Below are positions 10,432 to 21,165 of a DNA stretch of 64,000 nucleotides, piece by piece. Positions within the stretch are counted from its first letter, which is position 1, and every line of letters begins with the position of its first letter. Made by a program: the position numbers and the translations under genes. Where the stretch lies: assembly GCA_036365145.1 (NCBI GenBank), contig JAEOAD010000026.1, forward strand, positions 4,922,001-4,986,000, in the 5' to 3' direction. The notes below the pieces were generated by a model. The model saw only the letters and a list, made by a program, of their open reading frames with translations, did not search any database and was not told the DNA's origin. This DNA is from Orientallactaga sibirica (taxonomy: Eukaryota; Chordata; Mammalia; Rodentia; Dipodidae).

Positions 10432-10450
10432 AAATAATTAAATAATGAAA
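10234..10450 (+). mobile_element. tRNA-derived SINE with duplicated/disrupted B-box region
   Basis: The head repeats 'cttgcctg' ('tgcttgcctgtaaagtacttgcctgcaaagg'-type duplication), replacing the usual 'aagcctaaggaccc'. Confidence 0.85.
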
Positions 10451-11310
10451 TAAGAACAAAAATACCTCTTGCAACTTGGCAAAAATACATCTGTTAAATT
10501 TCTTTAAGCTACAAAAACCAGGTTGGTTAACATTAGGTCTAAAGTGTAATATGCAAAAGATTAAATTCCTTAAAACTGCTTCTTTTCTTCTGAGCTAGCC
10601 AGATGCAAGACACTGAACTGCCAGCAGTCTTCCATGTATGTCTTTCACTGTGATTCTTGGCTTCCTCATCCACAGTCCACCATAGTGCCAAGGGATGGGC
10701 CCCTGCCTCTCCAGCACTCCCACTGCCTCTTCTACTTAAAGCAGTACCCGTTTCTCCCCAGGAACACCTGAGTGCTCATTAACAAGATAAGCATGCCACA
10801 CCATCACCTCTACTTCCCTGTCCAAACCAGCTAAATCTGGTACAACTGCAATCTAGCTCTTATTTTTAACATATTGGGAATATTCCATATCTGAGCTGGA
10901 TGACATGGTCGCCCTTAGTCCCATGGCTACTGAATGTTTGGAATGTAGTAGGCACAGTTTTTTTACATTTTATTTAACTTTAATTTTCTTAAATTTAAAC
11001 AGTCATATATGACTAGTTCATGTTCCATATTAGACAGTGGAAATTGAGATCAAGGGCTTTTATTCCTACCAGAAATGATTTCCTGTCTTGTGCAGGTAGT
11101 GGAGAGCTAATGAAAAGTCATACAAGAAGCTTTCCCCAGCAGCTCTTGGTAAGATGACCTTAGGGGAAATGAAAATAAAGCAAATCCTCCACTTTCTCAG
11201 TTAGGAAATCATTGTAAACGCAGACTGAGAAGGAAGCATCAGTAGAACAGTGGAGGTGGAGGCTGGCACAAGGATAACAACAACAGACCATTCTGTTGAA
11301 GTCTGGCTCT
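10451..11310. other. Mostly single-copy intron, possible old DNA-transposon relic
   Basis: The segment 10930-11040 ('gctactgaatgtttggaatg', 'aaacagtcatatatgactag') resembles a short palindromic fragment common in mammalian introns and probably hAT-derived. Identification is from memory and weak. Nothing else is recognised. Confidence 0.35.
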
Positions 11311-11555
11311 GAGGGGCTGAAAGATGGCTCAGTGGGGAGAGCTGCCAAAGGACCCAGGTCCCATGTAAGCTAGATGCACAGTGATGCAAGCGCACAATGT
11401 CACACATGTGCACAAGGGGGTGCATGTGTCTGGTGTTCATTTGCAGTAGCTGATGGCCCTACTGCACCCATTCTCTATTTCTCTCTGCCTGTTTCTCCCT
11501 TTCTCCCTTTCTCTCTCCCTCCCTCTCTCTCTCTCTCTCTCATAAATAAAGAAAA
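11311..11555 (+). mobile_element. tRNA-derived SINE, long variant with head deletion
   Basis: Long-variant signature 'gtgatgcaagcgcacaatgt'. The A-box/B-box spacing is shortened (gctgccaaaggaccc). Confidence 0.8.
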
Positions 11556-11591
11556 ATTTTTGAAATTAAAATTTTTTTGAATCCTTCTTAC

Positions 11592-11725
11592 TAGGCATGG
11601 TGACATACCCCTTTAATCCCAGCAATCAGTAGGCTGAGGTAGGAGCATCAGAGTTTGAGACCAGCCTGAGACTACATAATGAATTCTAGGTCAACCTGAG
11701 CTGGACCGAGACCCTATCTCAAAAA
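11592..11725 (+). mobile_element. B1-type SINE
   Basis: Diverged copy with 'ctgagctggaccgagaccct' near the end. Confidence 0.85.
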
Positions 11726-11872
11726 GTCCCAAAAAAAAAATCCTTCTAAATAAATATTCAAAGTATTTTTCAATCTTTCTAATTCTTGTTTTATAGTATT
11801 GTGTTTGTTCTGGTCATTAAACATTCATGAATTGAACTCAATCTAAGATATCAACTTTCATGTTTTTACATC

Positions 11873-12096
11873 TTTTTAAATTTAATTTAGTTTTATTTGC
11901 AAACAGAGAGAAACAAAGATAGAGAGGAGACAAACAGAGGGAGAATGGGCATGCCAGGGCCTCCAGCCACTGCAAACAAACTCTGGACAGATGAGCCCCC
12001 TTGTGCATCTGGCTTATGTGGGTACTGGGAAATCAAACCTGGGTCCTTTGGCTTCATAGGCAAGTGCCTTAACTGCTAAGCAATCTCTCCAGCCCC
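11873..12096 (-). mobile_element. tRNA-derived SINE
   Basis: Full length. It sits with the next B1 inside sequence downstream of the PIGP pseudogene. The flanking 'catgtttttacatctt' and 'atgttttacatctt' look like the target duplication. Confidence 0.9.
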
Positions 12097-12103
12097 CTGC
12101 ATC

Positions 12104-12252
12104 TTTTTTGTTTTTTTGAAGTAGGGTCTCACTGTAGATCAGGCTGACCTGGAATTCATTACGTAGTCTCAGGGTGGCCTTGAACTCATAGCGATCCTCC
12201 TACCTCTTCCTCTCAAGTGCTGGGATTAAAGGCATGGGCCACCATGCTCTGC
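12104..12252 (-). mobile_element. B1-type SINE
   Basis: Complete minus-strand copy adjoining the preceding SINE. Confidence 0.9.
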
Positions 12253-12389
12253 TATGTTTTACATCTTAACACTGGGTATTAAAAAGATAGTAATTACATA
12301 ATTATGGTTATCCAGTCTGAAACTTACAAATAAATATTTTGTCTCACTTTGGGATATAAAGTTCTTTGACTTTAAGAAAGAACATTGGG

Positions 12390-12563
12390 CCAGGCGTGGT
12401 GGTGCACTTTTAAACCCAGCACTCAGGAGGCAGAGGTAGGAGGATCACAGTGAGTTTGAGGCCACCCTGAGACTACATAGTGAATTGCAGGTCAGCCTGG
12501 GCTAGAGTGAGACCTACCTCAAAAAAAAAAAAAAAAAAAAAAAGAAAAAGAAAAAAGAAAAGG
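12390..12563 (+). mobile_element. B1-type SINE inside the PIGP pseudogene
   Basis: 'ccaggcgtggtggtgcactt' to 'gagacctacctc' with an A-rich tail, between the first two copies of AAAGAACATTGGG. Confidence 0.92.
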
Positions 12564-12573
12564 AAAGAACATT

Positions 12574-12792
12574 GGGGCTGGAGAGATGATTTAACAGTTA
12601 AGGTGCTTGCCTACAAAGCCAAAGGACCAAGATTTAATTCCCCAGGACCCACGTAAGCCAGATGCACAAGGTGGTACATGCAACTGGAGTTCATTTGCAG
12701 TGGCTGAAGGCCCTGGTGTGCCCATTCTCTCTATATATCTGCCTCTTTCTCTATCTGCCTTTTCTCTCTCTCAAATAAAAATAAAATAATTT
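12574..12792 (+). mobile_element. tRNA-derived SINE inside the PIGP pseudogene
   Basis: Full-length copy immediately after the second target-site copy. Confidence 0.92.
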
Positions 12793-12964
12793 AAGCCAGG
12801 AGTGGTGGCACATGCCTTTATTCCCAGCACTCAGGAGGCAGAGGTAGGAGGATCGCCATCAGTTCAAGGCCAGCCTGAGACTACATAGTGAATTCCAGGT
12901 CAGCCTGGACTAGAGTGAGACCCTACCTTGGAAAACAAAAATAAATAAAATAATTTTAAAAAAG
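12793..12964 (+). mobile_element. B1-type SINE inside the PIGP pseudogene
   Basis: 'agccaggagtggtggcacat' to 'gaccctaccttgg' with an A-rich tail. It is followed by the third, slightly changed target copy (AAAAAACATTGGG). Confidence 0.92.
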
Positions 12965-13316
12965 AAAAAACATTGGGTTTACTTCACTAATGGGACATCT
13001 CTTAATGATGGGGTGGCCTCTTCTTGGTCTGTCTCCTGAGGCTGGTTCTTCACAGTTCACATCTGTGATGGTAAGGATGCAGTTGAGTGGAGAAGTACTG
13101 ATCATGTTAATTCCAAATAAGAGCACATTAACAATTGTGACAACAATAAGGAGGTAGATAGGTAATGCAATTGCCCAATACTTTTGAGGCCAATAGGTTA
13201 AGTCTTAAGGAGTTTAGACAAGATTCAGGAAGAAATGCCCACACAAGATAAAGTATGAAGGGAGACTAGGAGCCACACCTCGCTCTTTCTGGCAATGGCA
13301 AAAGTGAATCCACCAT

Positions 13317-14013
13317 TTTTCCTATAGCTTTGGACACTTGGTGCTCAGTCCTTCCTGCAGGCGCAGTGTGAGGCAAATGCTGAGAAAGACCTGAGGGTCA
13401 TGGCAACCACCTAAGCCAAACCTCTCTAGTTCTAATGATTTTTTTCCTAAAACAGAAAAGAACAGATACTTATAAAACATGCTACCTTGTTTACATTGGT
13501 CAATACAATTTTGAATGCAGACACAACTGTCACCTTCAGGAATGGAGCGAAGTATCTTCCTGTCACCAATAACTCAGATCTTACCATTAAATGTCATTTG
13601 AGCTTGGTTATAAGAACCAATTTACAGTGTAAGTAATTCTAGCTTCCACTTACTTGAGAATTCTGGAAAGGCCTTCCCAGTTCACACCAAAGTAAAGGTG
13701 GCTGTCTAACACAGCTTCTGTAGAAACTTCCAGAGAGCTGAAGTTTCAGGGCAACTAACTTTCCTGAAATCTAACGAACAGGTCTTCCGAGAAGAAACTC
13801 GAGGCACACTCAGCTTATCTGGAGCAGACCTCAGGAACCTGGTATCATTTTAAACAGACCACCAAAGCCAAGAGTACTCACGTGAGGGTCCCAGAAACAG
13901 CTAACACAAGGCCTTCTAGAGGGAATTCCTGCACATTTGGCAAATGGTTTAAAGTGGTAGATACCAAAAATCCCATAAGAAAAAAATATATGGCCTTAAA
14001 AAAATAGTAATTG
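13317..14013. other. PIGP 5' UTR remnant and single-copy sequence
   Basis: The first about 100 bp may be retrocopied PIGP 5' UTR (inference, as it directly precedes the start). The rest, including 'tactcacgtgagggtcccag', is unclassified. Confidence 0.35.
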
Positions 14014-14100
14014 GGGGCTGAGGAGATAGCTCAATGGATAAAGCACTTATTGAGCTACTCTGAGTACCTGAGTTCAAATGCCCAGAGCCACAGATAGACA
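14014..14100 (+). mobile_element. Old tRNA-derived SINE head
   Basis: Diverged 'gggggctgaggagatagctc' and 'gagttcaaatgcccagagcc'. Confidence 0.65.
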
Positions 14101-14430
14101 GAAAGACAAACAATCAGTCTTCTAGCTTCCAATCTGTAGATGATCCAGGTAAGCTTGTTAAACTACCTTAATGACCTTTGTTATATAAAATTCATAGGAG
14201 ACCATTAATTTAGGATGAAATCCTGAATTAGGCCCAAAACACCACCCAAACTGGAGTTACACACAAGCTGAAACCAAGTTATTTATCTGGCCTTTCAGGA
14301 GAGAGAGAGTAGCCAAATTTCCTAACACACATGATAAGAAAGTCCCTCTGAAAGTAACTTAAACAAGTCTGCAAGAAATCCCAACCTTTCTAACTGTGAT
14401 GCAATGCCTTCCCAAATGAATGCTTTCAAG
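14101..14430. other. Unclassified intron sequence
   Basis: No repeat family or frame recognised. Confidence 0.5.
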
Positions 14431-14432
14431 GC

Positions 14433-14510
14433 AGCCACAGAGCTCAGTGGTGAGGCATTTCCCTAACTTGGCTAACATGTACACAGTCCTGGATTTGATC
14501 TCCAGTATCT
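14433..14510 (+). mobile_element. ID-type (tRNA-Ala/BC1-like) SINE relic
   Basis: 'gagctcagtggtgaggcatt' then 'gatttgatctccagtatc' match the A- and B-box order of ID elements. Confidence 0.6.
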
Positions 14511-14537
14511 CAAAAATCATTTTATAAGAATGGTAAA

Positions 14538-14762
14538 TTTTTTAATTTTATTTATTTATTTGAGAGTGACAGACAGAGAAAGAGGCAGAGAAAGAGAGAG
14601 AGAGAATGGGCACACCAGGGCTTCCAGATATTGCAAACAAACTCCAGATGTATGCACCACTTTGTGCATTGGCTTACATGGGTACTGAGGAATTGAGCCT
14701 CGAACCGGGGTCCTTAGGCTTCATAGGCAAGCTCTTAACCACTAAGTCATCTTTCCAGCCCC
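14538..14762 (-). mobile_element. tRNA-derived SINE
   Basis: Full-length minus copy. The head reads 'aagtcatctttccagcccc'. Confidence 0.9.
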
Positions 14763-14917
14763 AGGAATTGTCATTTTAAAAGTTTAATTAAGGGACTTTT
14801 AGGGAAAGTTATCAGCAACTTCTATGCCCACTTAAACTAAACCCACTACTTTCAAAATAAAGTCATAAACTTTATCTTCTCCCCACCCCAGAGAAAATGC
14901 ATTGCTGTTTAGTGCCA

Positions 14918-14997
14918 GCTGGCCTCCAACTCAGGATACATCTGTTTTAGCACCCCAAGTGCTGGGATTTCCATTGTGTACCACCATGCCTGGCACC
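14918..14997 (-). mobile_element. Old B1-like relic
   Basis: 'caagtgctgggatttccatt' and 'accaccatgcctggca' at the B1 5' end. Confidence 0.6.
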
Positions 14998-15089
14998 ATA
15001 AACATTTTTCAGTACCTTGATCATGCTCATGTCTAGCTGATCCAATGATGGACACCATAAGTGCTCTTGTTTTTGCATCACTCACCATG

Positions 15090-16080
15090 CCCCAATTTCC
15101 TTGACCTCTAATGAAAGAGAGCCTCCAGGCTCAGGCTTTTGCATTAGAACTCAAATCTGTATTACAGACTGCAAACTCATATACTTAACTGCCTCCTTGC
15201 ATTTCATTTGTGCATCTTCAGAGATCTTACACTCCATAAGTCTCTTCCCAGTACAACACCAGCCTCAACCTTCTCCATCTCAGTTCAAGGCAACCTAGGC
15301 TAGGGTCAGACAAAGTCCCTAGGGAGAATTCCTGATTCTATCAAAAAATACTGTCACCACTGTTTCTAAACACTTCCAAAATATAATTCTTTTTAGTTTT
15401 TTTTTAGGTTTTGTTTTGTTTTGTTTTTTTGTGTTTTGTTTTTGTTTTTCAAGGTAGGGTTTCACTCTAGTTCAGGCTGACCTGGAATTCACTATGTAGT
15501 CTCAGGGTGGCCTCCAACTCATGGTGATCCTCCTACTTCTGCCTCCCAAGTGCTAGGATTAAAGGCGTGCACCACCACACCCGGCTATAATTCTTTTTGT
15601 AGTCCTTCTGTCTCGACATGCCAAGTGCTGAGATTATAGGTCTGGACCAGACACCAGAATCTAGCTTCCTACCACTTTCATATCGTGGTATTCGTTTGTG
15701 TGGGCTATCTCAGTAACCTCCTAACAGCTTCTCTGTTCTTTATCCTGGAACCTCATTGTTCATAACTGTCCAAAGCCTATTCTTCTACTACCTCTATATT
15801 TCTCCAAGAAAAGCCAAGGTTCTTATAATGGTTTTTACAATGACCTATATCAGAGTACCAACCTATAGCCCATGGGCTATTTTTCCCACAGCCAGCACTT
15901 ATTACTTCCTCACGTACCATATACGCACTGTGAACACTGTTGATGATTTGTCCCATTAGAAACCTCGGCCTCAGAAGACAGTTACTTTTTCTGTGGTTTA
16001 CAGATGTCTCCCAAGTGCCTACAACTACTGCATCCAGCACATAACAGACACTCGATTAATATTTGTTGACTAGAACAAAA
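15090..16080 (+). mobile_element. Ancient L2 (CR1-like LINE) remnant, split by a B1
   Basis: The order of segments (cctcctaacagcttctctgt, then 'gccaaggttcttataatgg', then 'ctcgattaatatttgttgac' at the 3' end) matches the L2 3' coding region and 3' end as I remember them. A B1 at 15444-15587 interrupts it. Confidence 0.65.
15444..15587 (-). mobile_element. B1-type SINE inside L2
   Basis: Complete minus copy, with its tail extended as TTTTG repeats at 15400-15443. Confidence 0.9.
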
Positions 16081-16241
16081 CCTCATTTGCTAGTAGCCCT
16101 TCAGTGCCTCAGGACCAGAGCCCATTCTTCTTTGTTCAATCCATCCTAGTAAATTATGAAACTGCTACCCCTGCAAAAGATGAGAAGCTGTGCAAATAAT
16201 GGTTTCCAGCTGCTGTTCCCAGGAATAAAAAAACGTGACTT

Positions 16242-16390
16242 TAGCTAGGCGTAAAGGTGCATGCCTTTAATCCCAGAACTTGGGAGGCAGAGGCAGGAGG
16301 ATCGCCATGAGTTCAGGCCATCCTGAGACTACATAGTGAATTCCAGGTCAGCCTGGGCTGGAGCGAGACCCTACCTGGAAAAAAAAAAGT
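16242..16390 (+). mobile_element. B1-type SINE
   Basis: 'agctaggcgtaaaggtgcat' to 'gcgagaccctacctgg'. Confidence 0.9.
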
Positions 16391-16540
16391 TACTTTAATC
16401 TGAAAGGAACCATACCACACTACCCTAAATATACTCAGTGTAGGTAAAAACAAATTTTAAAAATTGAAAGATTTAGAAAGTAAAACTGAAATTCAAAATA
16501 ATTTAAATGAATTTGTTGAAATCGTTTGTTAAAAACTAAA

Positions 16541-16672
16541 GAGCTAGGTGTGGTGACTCGTGCTTGTAATCCCAGAACTTGGGAGGCTGAGCCATGAGAA
16601 TCACCATGAATTCAAGGCCAGTTTGGGCTACAGAGTAAGACCCTGTTTCAAAAAAAAAAAAAAAAAAAAAGA
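16541..16672 (+). mobile_element. Older B1-type SINE
   Basis: Diverged, lacking the 'gagactacatagtgaattcc' segment. It ends in A20. Confidence 0.8.
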
Positions 16673-16688
16673 ACAAAAACAAAAACAG

Positions 16689-16923
16689 GGGGCTGGAGAG
16701 ATAGCTTAGCAGTTAAGGTGCTTGCCTGTGAAGCCTAAGGACCCTGGTTCAATTCTCCAGGTCCCACATAAGCCAGATGCACATGGTGGCACATGCATCT
16801 GTAGTTTGTTTATAGTGGCTAGAGCCCCTGGTGCACCCATTCTCATTCTCTCTCTCTTTCTCCCTCTCTCTCCCTTTCTCTTTCTCTAATAATAAATATA
16901 AATAAATAATATATATATTTTTA
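16689..16923 (+). mobile_element. tRNA-derived SINE
   Basis: Full length with a CT/CCCT tract and an AATAAATATAAATAAAT tail. Confidence 0.92.
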
Positions 16924-17060
16924 AAGGCTGGAGAGATGGTTCAGTGGCTAAGATGTTTTCCTGCAGAGCCTAAGGAGCCAGGTTTGATTCCCTAGTATCC
17001 ACATAAAGCCTAATGCACAAAGTGACACATGCATCTGGAGTTCTTTTAAAAAAAAAAAAA
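16924..17060 (+). mobile_element. tRNA-derived SINE, 3' truncated
   Basis: Directly abuts the previous copy. It has no CT tract and an A12 end. Confidence 0.85.
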
Positions 17061-17088
17061 GATTCAACAGGTTAAAAATAAAACTTCT

Positions 17089-17237
17089 AAACCCAGCATG
17101 TTAGTGCACGCCTTTGATCCTAGCACTCAGAAGGCAGAGGTAGGAAGATCACTGTGAGTTCAAGGCCACCCTGAGAATACATAGTGAATTCCAGGTCAGC
17201 CTGGGCTAGGGCGAGACCATACCTCAAAAACAAGAAA
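17089..17237 (+). mobile_element. B1-type SINE
   Basis: 'acccagcatgttagtgcacg' to 'gcgagaccatacctc'. Confidence 0.9.
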
Positions 17238-17239
17238 AA

Positions 17240-17710
17240 AAAAGCTGAAACTAGAAGTACCAGATGACTCATCTCTCCCACTCCTGAGCATATACCCTAA
17301 AGGACTACACTTTACCACAGAGATCTCTGTTCATCTATGTTTATTACTACTCTGTTCACATTAGCTAGGAAAAAGAGTCCACCTGGATGTCCATCTGCTG
17401 ATGAATGGAATGAAAATATGGTACGTAGACATAATGTAGTTTTATCCTGCTATAAAGAAAAATCAAATTATGAAATGTGTAGGAAAATGGATGGACCCAG
17501 AAAATATTACACTAAGTAAGGTAACTCAAGTTCAAAAAAACAAATGCCACATATTCTCTCTCATATGTGGATCTTAGCATTAAATTTTTAGATTTGTATG
17601 TCAGTTGGAGTGGCAGTCAGCATAAGAGGCCAGGAAGCTACAAGGGACCATGAAGGGAAGAAGAAGTGGGGAGGGCTTAAAGGGAGGCAACAGCAGATAT
17701 GTAGTAGAGG
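17240..17710 (+). mobile_element. L1 ORF2-end/3' UTR fragment
   Basis: Contains 'cactcctgagcatataccct', 'gatgtccatctgctgatgaa', 'gaaaatggatggacccagaa' and 'tctctctcatatgtggatc', the conserved rodent/placental L1 3' block. Frames are broken. Confidence 0.8.
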
Positions 17711-17734
17711 AGCTTGCTTGCAAAGCCTGCCAGC

Positions 17735-17812
17735 CTGGTGAATTGAACATAGGCTGTTAGATTTTGCAAACAAGCACCTTTAATCACTATGTCATCTCAT
17801 CTCTCCAGCTCC
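17735..17812 (-). mobile_element. tRNA-derived SINE head relic
   Basis: 'ggtgaattgaacataggctg' through 'catctctccagctccc'. Confidence 0.7.
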
Positions 17813-17826
17813 CAATAATGTTTTGG

Positions 17827-18007
17827 TGTTTTGTTTTTTCAAGATAGGGTCTCGGGGCTGGAGAAATGGTTTAGCGGTTAAGGCATATGTCTACGAAGCC
17901 TAAGGACCCTGGTTCAATTCTCTAGTTTCCATGTAAGCCAGATGCACATGGTGGCACTGGCGTCTGGAGTTAGTTTGCGGTGGCTAGAGGCCCTGGTGCG
18001 CCCATTC

Positions 18008-18056
<49 letters not shown>

Positions 18057-18228
18057 GTCTCTGATAAATAAATTAATTAATTAATAATAATAAGATAGGG
18101 TCTCACTGTAGCCCAGGCTGACCTGGAACTTACTCTGTAGTTCCAGGATAGCCTCAAACTCACAGCAATCCTCCTACCTCTGTCTCCCGAGTGCTGGGAT
18201 TAAAGGCATGCGCCACCACGCCTGGCTA
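17827..18228 (-). mobile_element. B1-type SINE split by a younger SINE
   Basis: B1 3' end at 17827-17853, remainder at 18091-18228. The target duplication AAGATAGGGTCTC is visible at 17841-17853 and 18091-18103. Confidence 0.92.
17854..18090 (+). mobile_element. tRNA-derived SINE inserted into a B1
   Basis: Full length with a long CT tract (18010-18060), bounded by the 13-bp duplication given for the host B1. Confidence 0.92.
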
Positions 18229-18269
18229 CCAATAAATATTTTTTAGTTGTCAATAAAAAGTTTGTGCTG

Positions 18270-18444
18270 AGCCAGGCACAGTGGCGCACACCTTTAATCC
18301 CAGCACTTGGGAGACAGTGGTAAGAGGATCACCATGAATTCAAGGCCACCCTGAGACTACATAGTGAATTCCAGATCAGCCTGGACTAGATTGAGATCCT
18401 GCCTCGAAAAACAAAAACAAACAAACAAACAAACAAACAAACAA
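18270..18444 (+). mobile_element. B1-type SINE with (AAAC)n tail
   Basis: 'gagccaggcacagtggcgca' to 'gagatcctgcctcg', with an AAAC repeat at 18410-18443. Confidence 0.9.
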
Positions 18445-18447
18445 AGC

Positions 18448-18735
18448 TTGGACTGGAGACATGGCTTAGCAGTGAAGGCACTTGCCTGCAAACCTAAATG
18501 ACCCAGGTTTGATTCTCCAGGACCCAGGTAAGCCAGATGCACGAGGTGGTGTGTGCTTCTGGAGTTCATCTGCAGTGGCTAAAGGCCCTAGAACACCCAC
18601 TTTATCTTTCTCTTTCTCTCTCTGTGTGTCTCTCTCTATCTGCCTCTTTCTCTCTCTCTATCTCTGCCTCTTTCTCTCTGTGTGTCTCTCTATATCTGCC
18701 TCTTTCTCTCTCAAATAATAAAAAAAAAAAATTAA
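18448..18735 (+). mobile_element. tRNA-derived SINE with expanded pyrimidine tract
   Basis: The pyrimidine tract (18600-18715) is about 115 bp and contains two near-copies of a 'tctctctgtgtgtctctct' unit. Confidence 0.9.
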
Positions 18736-18761
18736 GAAAAAAAAGATTAAAAAAAGAACTT

Positions 18762-18980
18762 CATGGGGATGAAGAGATGCCTCAGCAGTTAAGGCATTTG
18801 CCTACAAAACCTAATGACCAGAGTTAGATTCCTCAGTGCTCATGTAAAGCCGATGCAAAAAGTGTCGCATACATCTGCAGTCTGTTTGCAGAGGCTGAAG
18901 GGCCTGGCACACCCATTCTCTCTGTTTGTCTGTCTTCTATCTCTTTCTGTTTGCAAATAATTAAATAAAAGTGTCTTTTT
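18762..18980 (+). mobile_element. tRNA-derived SINE
   Basis: Flanked by AAAGAACTTCATG on both sides (about 18753 and 18984). Confidence 0.9.
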
Positions 18981-19089
18981 AAAAAGAACTTCATGATTAT
19001 GCAGAGTTTAAATGTTGCAGATCTATAGTAAAAATTATCTTGGGCTATCTTTAGTCCCCTAGAAGATACACACTGCCCACCTCTGTGTC

Positions 19090-19439
19090 TGACCTAACAT
19101 CTTTTTGACCGACAGGCAAAAACTCTGGAATATATTCTTAGCAGACCACTTCTAAAACTAATTAGAAGTTAAAGCTAAAAACTAACCAATCCAAAAATTA
19201 AGCAAGTCATCAGACAGCATTTGAAACCTATAGCAAGTTTCCCCACTGTCCTGTAACCCATCGAGATACCCATGGTCCTCACCAATGTATTTGGTAAATT
19301 TGTGGCATTCTTTTGTTCTGGAACTAATGAAAGCTGACCATGTTATTCAGAGCAACCTGAATATGTGTCCCTGAGTCACAGTTACTCATATTTGGCTAAG
19401 AATAAATGATCTCTTATTCCCTTTGAATAAAAACTTTTC
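19090..19439 (+). repeat. LTR-like interspersed repeat, copy 1 of 2
   Basis: Shares 'tggaatatatt', 'ccaatccaaaa', 'ctgtaaccca', 'tatttggtaaat', 'ttcttttgttct' and 'gtccctgagt' in the same order with 28586-28900. It ends near an AATAAATGATC motif that could be a poly(A) signal. The family is not recognised. Confidence 0.55.
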
Positions 19440-19599
19440 TTTTTTTTTTTTTTCAAGGTAGGGTCTCACTCTAGCCCAAGATGACCTGGAACTCACTATG
19501 TAGTCTCAGCATGGCCTCGAACTCACAGTGATCCTCCTACCTCTGCCTCCTGAGTGCTGAGTGCTGGGAATAAAGACATGCACCACCACAACAAGCTAC
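19440..19599 (-). mobile_element. B1-type SINE
   Basis: Contains a small duplication 'gtgctgagtgctggga' near the B1 5' end. Confidence 0.9.
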
Positions 19600-20309
19600 A
19601 TTTTGGGTCAATGGTTTTTGCACCCAGAACTGGGGCCACAAGGATTTTCTGTGGGATATGCTGAAGAATTTCAGATCTTGCTATTGAGTTACAAACCAGA
19701 ATTTCCTGGCTTAATTAATTCAAATTATTCATTTGTGAAGGTATCTCCCTCTTTACTTACTAGGTTAACCAAATTATAAGTTTCACCTTTTGACCTAATG
19801 CATTTCAAGTGAGTCTTTCTTACAATTCACACATAGAAATGGAAGTGTTCCACTATACCAATTGAGTAATGTCCCTAGCCAAGCACTGACTTTTAAAATA
19901 AACTGTTTTCTTTTGTAACTAGAAATAGAATCACTAGTACTCATCTGAAAATCATTACTCTGTGTACACTTATGGTTGCTAGGTGATAAGAGACTTTTAT
20001 TTCTTTTTATGCCAGTTTGTATTATTAGAACACATCTGTCAGCTTGGCTTTTAGCAATCCCATTATGGATGTCCTTGGAACATCTTTCACATGTTCAAGG
20101 TTTTTAGCTTAAAAGTTTAATGTTTTAAATATATATATATATATAATTGCTACTGCAGAACAACCTTTAGAATGTACTGGGTGTAAGGCTTGAGGTTCTG
20201 TAGCAAGAATATTTTTGGTGTGTGTATGATACATGTGTCTGAATGTATTAATGCATACACCAATGCCCACATGTGTGAAGGCCAAAGAACTGTCTTCTGA
20301 CTTACTTCC
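19600..20309. other. Unclassified intron sequence
   Basis: The start may continue the LTR-like repeat ('gttttttgcacccag'-like text at 19611). There is an (AT)n at 20132-20145. No gene is seen. Confidence 0.4.
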
Positions 20310-20528
20310 TTGAGACGGAACCTCTCATTGAACCTGGAACTGCCATGTTTCAACCAGACTGACTGAGCAGTGAGCCCCAGTGAGTCTCCTGTTTCTACCC
20401 TGCCTCGGCATTGGGGTTACAAACATGTGTGACCACATCCAGCTTTTCACATGGGTGTCAGAGATCAAACTCACATCCTTATGCTCATACAGTAAGCACT
20501 CTTACCTGTTAATCCATCTCCCTAGCCC
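20310..20528 (-). mobile_element. B4-type composite SINE (old)
   Basis: On the minus strand a tRNA-like head (gggctagggagatggattaa) is followed by B1-like sequence ending 'caatgagaggttccgtctca' after 'gctcactgctcagtcagtct', the layout of the murid B4 family (ID-like head fused to a B1-like 3' part). Confidence 0.65.
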
Positions 20529-20718
20529 TGGTGAAGTTTTAATGGAATTCAAACATTAAAGCAAAATAATTGTTTGCAATAGTTTTTAACAGGAAAAAAA
20601 TCTTAAACAAATTAATTTAAATTTGTTGATAAGAAAAAGCAAATAATGAGTCCAGGACTATTAACATATTTTGCCTGTGTTTTAGATATAGCTTCCTGGG
20701 TTTTCAGGAAAACTAAAG

Positions 20719-20860
20719 CCAGAGCCTGGTGTGGTGGCCCATGCACTCAGAGGCTAAGGTAGGAGGACTGACTGAGTTCAAGGCCACCCTGAGATTACTT
20801 AGTGAATTTCAGGTCAGCCTGGGCTAGAGTGAGACCCTATCTCAGGGGAAAAAAAAAAAG
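20719..20860 (+). mobile_element. B1-type SINE with head deletion
   Basis: About 15 bp (cctttaatcccag) is missing between 'gcccatg' and 'cactcagagg'. Confidence 0.85.
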
Positions 20861-20883
20861 CTGTTTAATAAGAAAAAATTTTT

Positions 20884-21030
20884 TGGGATGGACCTGGTGG
20901 TGCATACCTTTAATCCCAGCACTCGGGAGGCTGAGGCAGGGGATCACTGTGAGTTTGAGGCCAGCATGAAACTACAAAATGAGTTCCAGATTAGCCTGAG
21001 CTAGAGGGAGACCCTAACTCAAAAAAAAAA
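20884..21030 (+). mobile_element. B1-type SINE
   Basis: 'cctggtggtgcataccttta' to 'gggagaccctaactc'. Confidence 0.88.
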
Positions 21031-21033
21031 AGT

Positions 21034-21165
21034 TTGGGGACTGAAAAGATGGATTAGCAATTAAAGGCCCTTGTTTGCAAAGCCTGTCAGCCTGAATTTG
21101 ATTCTCCAGTCACCCATGTAAAGCCAGATGCAAAGTGGTACATATGTGACACATATGCCACCCAT
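21034..21165 (+). mobile_element. Old tRNA-derived SINE, truncated
   Basis: Diverged head 'ggggactgaaaagatggatt'. It lacks the CT tract. Confidence 0.75.

Larger units (their letters stand above)
12344..13316 (-). pseudogene. PIGP: PIGP processed pseudogene, interrupted by a SINE cluster
   Basis: Intronless minus-strand copy of PIGP, the small two-TM subunit of the GPI-GlcNAc transferase that starts GPI-anchor synthesis at the ER (family knowledge). Blocks appear in order. The start at 13316 reads MVDSLLPLPERA. A region with an in-frame stop and a short deletion follows, then FILYLVWAF and PESCLNSLR. After a frame change come TYWPQKYWAIALPIYLL and LLFGINMISTSPL, then the SINE-disrupted C terminus MFFLKVKELYIPK with its stop at 12346-12344. 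About 575 bp of SINEs (12390-12964) split codons near the C terminus, flanked by AAAGAACATTGGG copies. Lack of introns, frameshifts and an internal stop show it is non-functional. Similarity to PIGP is recalled, not searched, but it covers essentially the whole protein. Confidence 0.9.
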
